Assembly (NCBI GenBank): GCA_913055685.1
Contig: CAJXKC010000004.1
Span: 1-64,000 of the forward strand
Source of the DNA: an uncultured Flavobacteriales bacterium
Lineage (GTDB): Bacteria; Bacteroidota; Bacteroidia; Flavobacteriales; Schleiferiaceae
Direction: 5' to 3'
DNA: 64,000 bases
This document shows, piece after piece, positions 60,714-64,000 of this stretch. Every line of letters begins with the position of its first letter. Position 1 is the stretch's first letter. A program made the translations under genes and the position numbers. Under the pieces are notes generated by a model. That model saw nothing but the letters and a program-made list of their open reading frames with translations. It was not told the DNA's origin and did no database searches.

Positions 60714-61562
60714 TTAATAGTCGCCCAAAGTTTCCTCTAATTGTCCTAGGGCATTAGCAAGCTGATCATCGCTGGGTGCGATCCCGTGCCATTCATGCGT
60801 GCCTTCCATAAAATCGACACCTGCTCCCATGGCCGTTTTCATGATAATAGCTACCGGCTTCCCTTTTCCAGTTCTAGCCTTAGCTGCTTCTAGACCTTCG
60901 ATAACGGAGGCCATATCATTTCCTTTTTCTATGCTTAGGGTATCCCAGCCGAATGCTTGGAATTTGTGCTCAATGCTTCCCATGGCTAATACATCGTCGG
61001 TAGAACCGTCGATCTGCTGACCATTAGCGTCGATGGTGCTAATTAGGTTATCTACCTTATTAGCGGCAGCATACATGGCCGCTTCCCAAATCTGACCTTC
61101 TTGTAATTCGCCGTCGCCGTGAAGGGTATAGACTAATTTGTCATCGCCGTTCAACTTTTTGGTCAATGCCGCGCCAATGGCTACCGACATACCCTGACCC
61201 AAAGAGCCGCTCGCAATGCGCACACCAGGTAATCCCTCGTGGGTAGTAGGGTGACCCTGTAAGCGAGTGTTTAATTTGCGGAAAGTATTAAGTTCCTCTA
61301 CCGGGAAGTATCCAGCCCGACTTAACACACTGTAGTAAACCGGACTGATGTGTCCATTGGAAAGGAAGAACAAATCTTCTTGCTTACCGTCCATGTCAAA
61401 ATTCGAGGCATCGTAATCCATCATATGATGGTAAAGAGCCACAAAAAACTCGGTACAGCCAAGGCTGCCACCGGGGTGACCGGATTGAACCGCGTGAACC
61501 ATTCTAACAATATCCCGACGTGTTTGGGAAGCAATTCTGTGAAGATCTTTGATATCAGCCAT
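60714..61562 (-). CDS. transketolase, N-terminal half
   Basis: Alpha-like subunit of the split transketolase, 282 residues, with the TPP diphosphate site (HGDGELQEGQIWEAAMYAAA and IDANGQQIDG), and GHPTTHEGLPGVRIASGSLGQG near the cofactor. It should pair with the 58372-59328 product. First gene of the operon; the TTG start of the VWA gene lies one base after its stop. Confidence 0.93.
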   Translation of the reverse strand: MADIKDLHRIASQTRRDIVRMVHAVQSGHPGGSLGCTEFFVALYHHMMDYDASNFDMDGKQEDLFFLSNGHISPVYYSVLSRAGYFPVEELNTFRKLNTRLQGHPTTHEGLPGVRIASGSLGQGMSVAIGAALTKKLNGDDKLVYTLHGDGELQEGQIWEAAMYAAANKVDNLISTIDANGQQIDGSTDDVLAMGSIEHKFQAFGWDTLSIEKGNDMASVIEGLEAAKARTGKGKPVAIIMKTAMGAGVDFMEGTHEWHGIAPSDDQLANALGQLEETLGDY

Positions 61563-61682
61563 TTAAATGTAATTGAAAGGGCAAAATTATTGAATCCCCT
61601 AGTCCTAATGCCCTCAATGTGGAAAAAATGTGAAAAAGCCTTTTTGCCCATCTTTTTAAAGCTCACTCTAAAGGGAATCGAT

Positions 61683-61690
61683 TAACTTTG
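61683..61690 (+). promoter_or_regulatory. -7 box TAACTTTG upstream of ychF
   Basis: TAACTTTG matches TAnnTTTG 20 bases before the ychF ATG. No TTG is found at the usual distance, so only the -7 part is supported. Confidence 0.55.
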
Positions 61691-61710
61691 CCGCCTTAAA
61701 AATTTCCAGC

Positions 61711-62802
61711 ATGAAGTGTGGTATCGTAGGATTGCCGAACGTAGGTAAATCAACTCTTTTCAACTGTTTATCCAATGCTAAGGCTCAGTCGGCCAATTTC
61801 CCATTTTGTACGATAGAACCCAATGTGGGTATGGTAAGTGTTCCCGATGAGCGTCTGGAAAAACTAGAGTCGATGGTAAATCCTCAGCGCGTGGTTCCAG
61901 CCACCGTAGAGATTGTGGATATTGCTGGATTAGTAAAAGGGGCCTCTAAGGGTGAAGGACTGGGAAATCAGTTTTTAGGAAACATTAGAGAATGTAATGC
62001 CATTCTCCATGTCTTGCGCTGTTTTGAAAATGATAATATCACGCACGTAGATGGATCTGTAGATCCTTTACGAGATAAGGACACCATTGATACCGAGCTT
62101 CAATTTAAAGATTTAGAAACGCTTGAGAAAAGATTGGATAAGCATCGTAAGGCGGCGCGCACCGGCGATAAAAGCGAAGTGAAGAACGTTGATCTTCTAG
62201 AGCGTTTAATGAAGCACATCGAATCGGGTGCCAATGTTCGTTCTTTCGATCGCAATGAGGATGAGAATGAGCTCATTCGCGAGATTCAATTCCTAACCGA
62301 TAAGCCCGTGCTTTACGTTTGTAATGTGGATGAATCGGCAGCCTTAGCAGGAAATGATTGGGTGAAGCAAGTAGAGGAAATGGCTAAGACCGAAGGGGCA
62401 GAGGTTATCCATTTAGCTGCAGCAACCGAGGCAGATATCAATGAATTAGAATCCTACGAAGAGCGCCAAATATTCTTGGACGACTTAGGCTTAACCGAGC
62501 CAGGGGTAAATCGCCTTATCCGCAAAGCTTATCACTTATTGAACTTGCAAACTTATTTTACCGCTGGTGAAAAAGAGGTGCGGGCCTGGACCATCAAAAA
62601 AGGCTTTACGGCACCCCAAGCAGCGGGAGTAATTCACACCGATTTTGAGAAGGGCTTTATTCGTGCTGAGGTCATCAAGTATGATGACTATGTACAATTT
62701 GGCTCCGAAACAGCAGTACGAGATGCGGGTAAGCTAAAGGTTGAGGGCAAGGAGTATGTAGTATCGGATGGCGATATTATGCACTTCCGCTTTAACGTCT
62801 AA
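61711..62802 (+). CDS. ychF: redox-regulated ATPase YchF
   Basis: Obg-family P-loop ATPase of 363 residues that binds ribosomes. G1 is GLPNVGKSTLFNCL (7-20), G3 DIAGLVKGASKGEGLGNQFL, G4-like YVCNVDESA; the C-terminal TGS domain ends VVSDGDIMHFRFNV. NKxD is replaced by NVDE, as in YchF, which prefers ATP. Length matches. Confidence 0.95.
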   Translation: MKCGIVGLPNVGKSTLFNCLSNAKAQSANFPFCTIEPNVGMVSVPDERLEKLESMVNPQRVVPATVEIVDIAGLVKGASKGEGLGNQFLGNIRECNAILHVLRCFENDNITHVDGSVDPLRDKDTIDTELQFKDLETLEKRLDKHRKAARTGDKSEVKNVDLLERLMKHIESGANVRSFDRNEDENELIREIQFLTDKPVLYVCNVDESAALAGNDWVKQVEEMAKTEGAEVIHLAAATEADINELESYEERQIFLDDLGLTEPGVNRLIRKAYHLLNLQTYFTAGEKEVRAWTIKKGFTAPQAAGVIHTDFEKGFIRAEVIKYDDYVQFGSETAVRDAGKLKVEGKEYVVSDGDIMHFRFNV

Positions 62803-62849
62803 GACTCTTAATAAGTTGTGAAAAACTAGTCAGGCTGCGGCCTCGGCAA

Positions 62850-62906
62850 TTCTACGGCTATCGCTAATTTTAGCGATTATCCCATAATTCTATCATGGCC
62901 GTAGAA
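62850..62906 (+). promoter_or_regulatory. possible start-codon-sequestering leader of parE
   Basis: TTCTACGGCTAT (62850-62861) can pair with ATGGCCGTAGAA (62895-62906) in 12 base pairs with one G-U; the second arm is the parE ATG and codons 2-4. An inner perfect hairpin ATCGCTAA/TTAGCGAT (62860-62877) lies in the loop. If transcription starts upstream, the initiation codon would be hidden. No promoter position could be fixed. Confidence 0.45.
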
Positions 62907-64000
62907 CAAAGCAATTACAGCGAGGAAAATATTCGCTCCCTCGATTGGAAGGAGCACATTCGTTTAAGACCCGGTATGTACATCGGTAAACTAGGAGATG
63001 GTTCATCTCCCGATGATGGTGTGTACATTCTCCTAAAGGAGGTCTTGGATAACTCTATCGATGAATTTGTGATGGGAGCCGGAAAGACGGTCGAGATCAG
63101 TATTCGCGATGGAGAAGTAGCCGTACGCGATTACGGTCGGGGTATTCCGCTCGGGAAAGTGGTTGATGTAGTTTCTAAAATTAACACCGGAGCTAAATAC
63201 GATTCGAAGGCATTTAAAAAATCGGTTGGTTTAAATGGGGTAGGGGCAAAAGCAGTAAATGCACTGAGTGACTATTTTATGGTACAATCGGTGCGCGATG
63301 GTCAGACCAAGGTGGCCCGCTTCGAAAAAGGGAACTTAGTAGAAGACGCCGATATAAAGGAGTCTTCTTTACGCAAGGGCACCAAGGTTGTCTTTAAACC
63401 GGACGCGGGTGTTTTCAAAAACTACCGCTATGTGAAGGAGTATGTAGAGAAAATGCTCTGGAACTATGCCTATCTAAATCCGGGTCTTACCATCGTCTTT
63501 AATGGTGAAAAGATTTACAGTGAAAACGGCTTAAAAGACTTATTGTCGGATGCCATCGATAGTCCGGTTTTGCACGACATCATTCACCTTCGTGGAGAAG
63601 ATATCGAAATCGCTCTCACGCACAGTGAGCGGAGTCAGAGTGATATGTACTACTCCTTTGTTAATGGACAGCATACCACTCAAGGTGGTACCCACCAAGC
63701 AGCCTTACGTGAGGCCTTGGTAAAGACCCTGCGCGAGTTTTACAATAAGAGCTTTGACGCTTCAGATATCCGCGATTCGGTGGTGGCAGCGATTGCTATC
63801 AAGGTTATTGAGCCGGTTTTTGAATCGCAAACCAAAACCAAATTAGGTTCTAATGATATGGGGCCGGAAGGGCCAACGGTTAGAACCTTCGTCAACGATT
63901 TTGTGAAAAATAAGCTGGATAATTTCCTCCATAAGAATGAGGAAATTGCCGAAGCTATTTACCGCAAGATTCTGCGTGCTGAAAAGGAGCGCAAGGAATT
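62895..64000 (+). CDS. parE: DNA topoisomerase IV subunit B (partial, runs off the window)
   Basis: At least 368 residues of a GyrB/ParE-type ATPase subunit, open to the window edge. The Bergerat fold shows [13 protein letters not shown] (residues about 24-36), [36 protein letters not shown] and [17 protein letters not shown]; then the transducer segment [17 protein letters not shown]. The short [20 protein letters not shown] spacing resembles the ParE class of Bacteroidota rather than GyrB. The N terminus is complete; the C-terminal TOPRIM part is outside. ATG 62895. Confidence 0.9.
   Translation, partial: MAVEQSNYSEENIRSLDWKEHIRLRPGMYIGKLGDGSSPDDGVYILLKEVLDNSIDEFVMGAGKTVEISIRDGEVAVRDYGRGIPLGKVVDVVSKINTGAKYDSKAFKKSVGLNGVGAKAVNALSDYFMVQSVRDGQTKVARFEKGNLVEDADIKESSLRKGTKVVFKPDAGVFKNYRYVKEYVEKMLWNYAYLNPGLTIVFNGEKIYSENGLKDLLSDAIDSPVLHDIIHLRGEDIEIALTHSERSQSDMYYSFVNGQHTTQGGTHQAALREALVKTLREFYNKSFDASDIRDSVVAAIAIKVIEPVFESQTKTKLGSNDMGPEGPTVRTFVNDFVKNKLDNFLHKNEEIAEAIYRKILRAEKERKE

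Noticed and set aside
58372-61562. Transketolase broken by frameshift
   Set aside because: The two halves are complete domains with their own starts and stops, as in known split transketolases; the gene between them is a full VWA protein.

Overview
The window is chromosomal DNA of a member of the Bacteroidota, most likely a marine-type Flavobacteriales relative. The evidence is two type IX secretion (T9SS) sorting-domain proteins, SusC-like TonB receptors with carboxypeptidase-regulatory N-domains, a bacillithiol gene (bshB1), a 6S RNA of the flavobacterial type, the Bacteroidota-specific ribosomal protein bL38 (DUF4295), a split transketolase, and promoters of the Bacteroidota form (TTG, about 19 bases, TAnnTTTG). 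Species assignment is inference. Genes are dense, largely housekeeping, and broken into short divergent or convergent operons; several convergent pairs overlap at their stop codons.

Layout: 0-3.6 kb tRNA-Arg, clpS, plsY and purL on the minus strand. 3.7-6.4 kb is the accessory pocket: a sulfotransferase, a heptamer repeat array split by an IS3-family insertion sequence, then a 117-bp tandem repeat carrying a perfect palindrome. 6.4-16 kb: a T9SS cargo protein, aconitase, purB, an EI24 membrane protein, an HsdR_N-like nuclease-fold protein, holA and a TonB receptor. 16-25.5 kb: a glycosyltransferase, a two-component system, a light-repair operon (SRPBCC, DUF429, photolyase/cryptochrome, DUF2452), a universal stress protein and a nucleoside phosphorylase. 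25.5-28 kb: rny, 6S RNA, zapA and a coiled-coil gene. 28-36.5 kb: cell-envelope genes (M23 peptidase, TonB receptor, PBP1A, DUF4197 lipoprotein). 36.6-47.2 kb: cinA, rpmB-rpmG-bL38, an M48 protease pair, ftsY-rimO, ribH, recF-DUF721 and ndk. 47.4-50.8 kb: bshB1, a glycosyltransferase, tRNA-His, and an ECF sigma factor with a likely anti-sigma protein and a Spy-like protein. 50.9-56.7 kb: four tandem paralogous lipoproteins. 57-64 kb: a YaiO-like outer membrane protein, a split transketolase with a VWA gene between its halves, ychF and the start of parE.

The parts that ordinary annotation explains least are the four-lipoprotein array, whose paralogs fall into two subtypes in the order A-B-B-A next to a divergent sigma factor locus; a recurrent class of intergenic arrays with a strict 7-base period but different sequences, one of them interrupted by the IS; the 117-bp palindrome-bearing repeat; a leader that could fold to pair the parE start codon; and the VWA gene inside the transketolase operon. 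No CRISPR array, prophage, secondary-metabolite cluster or complete defence system was seen.
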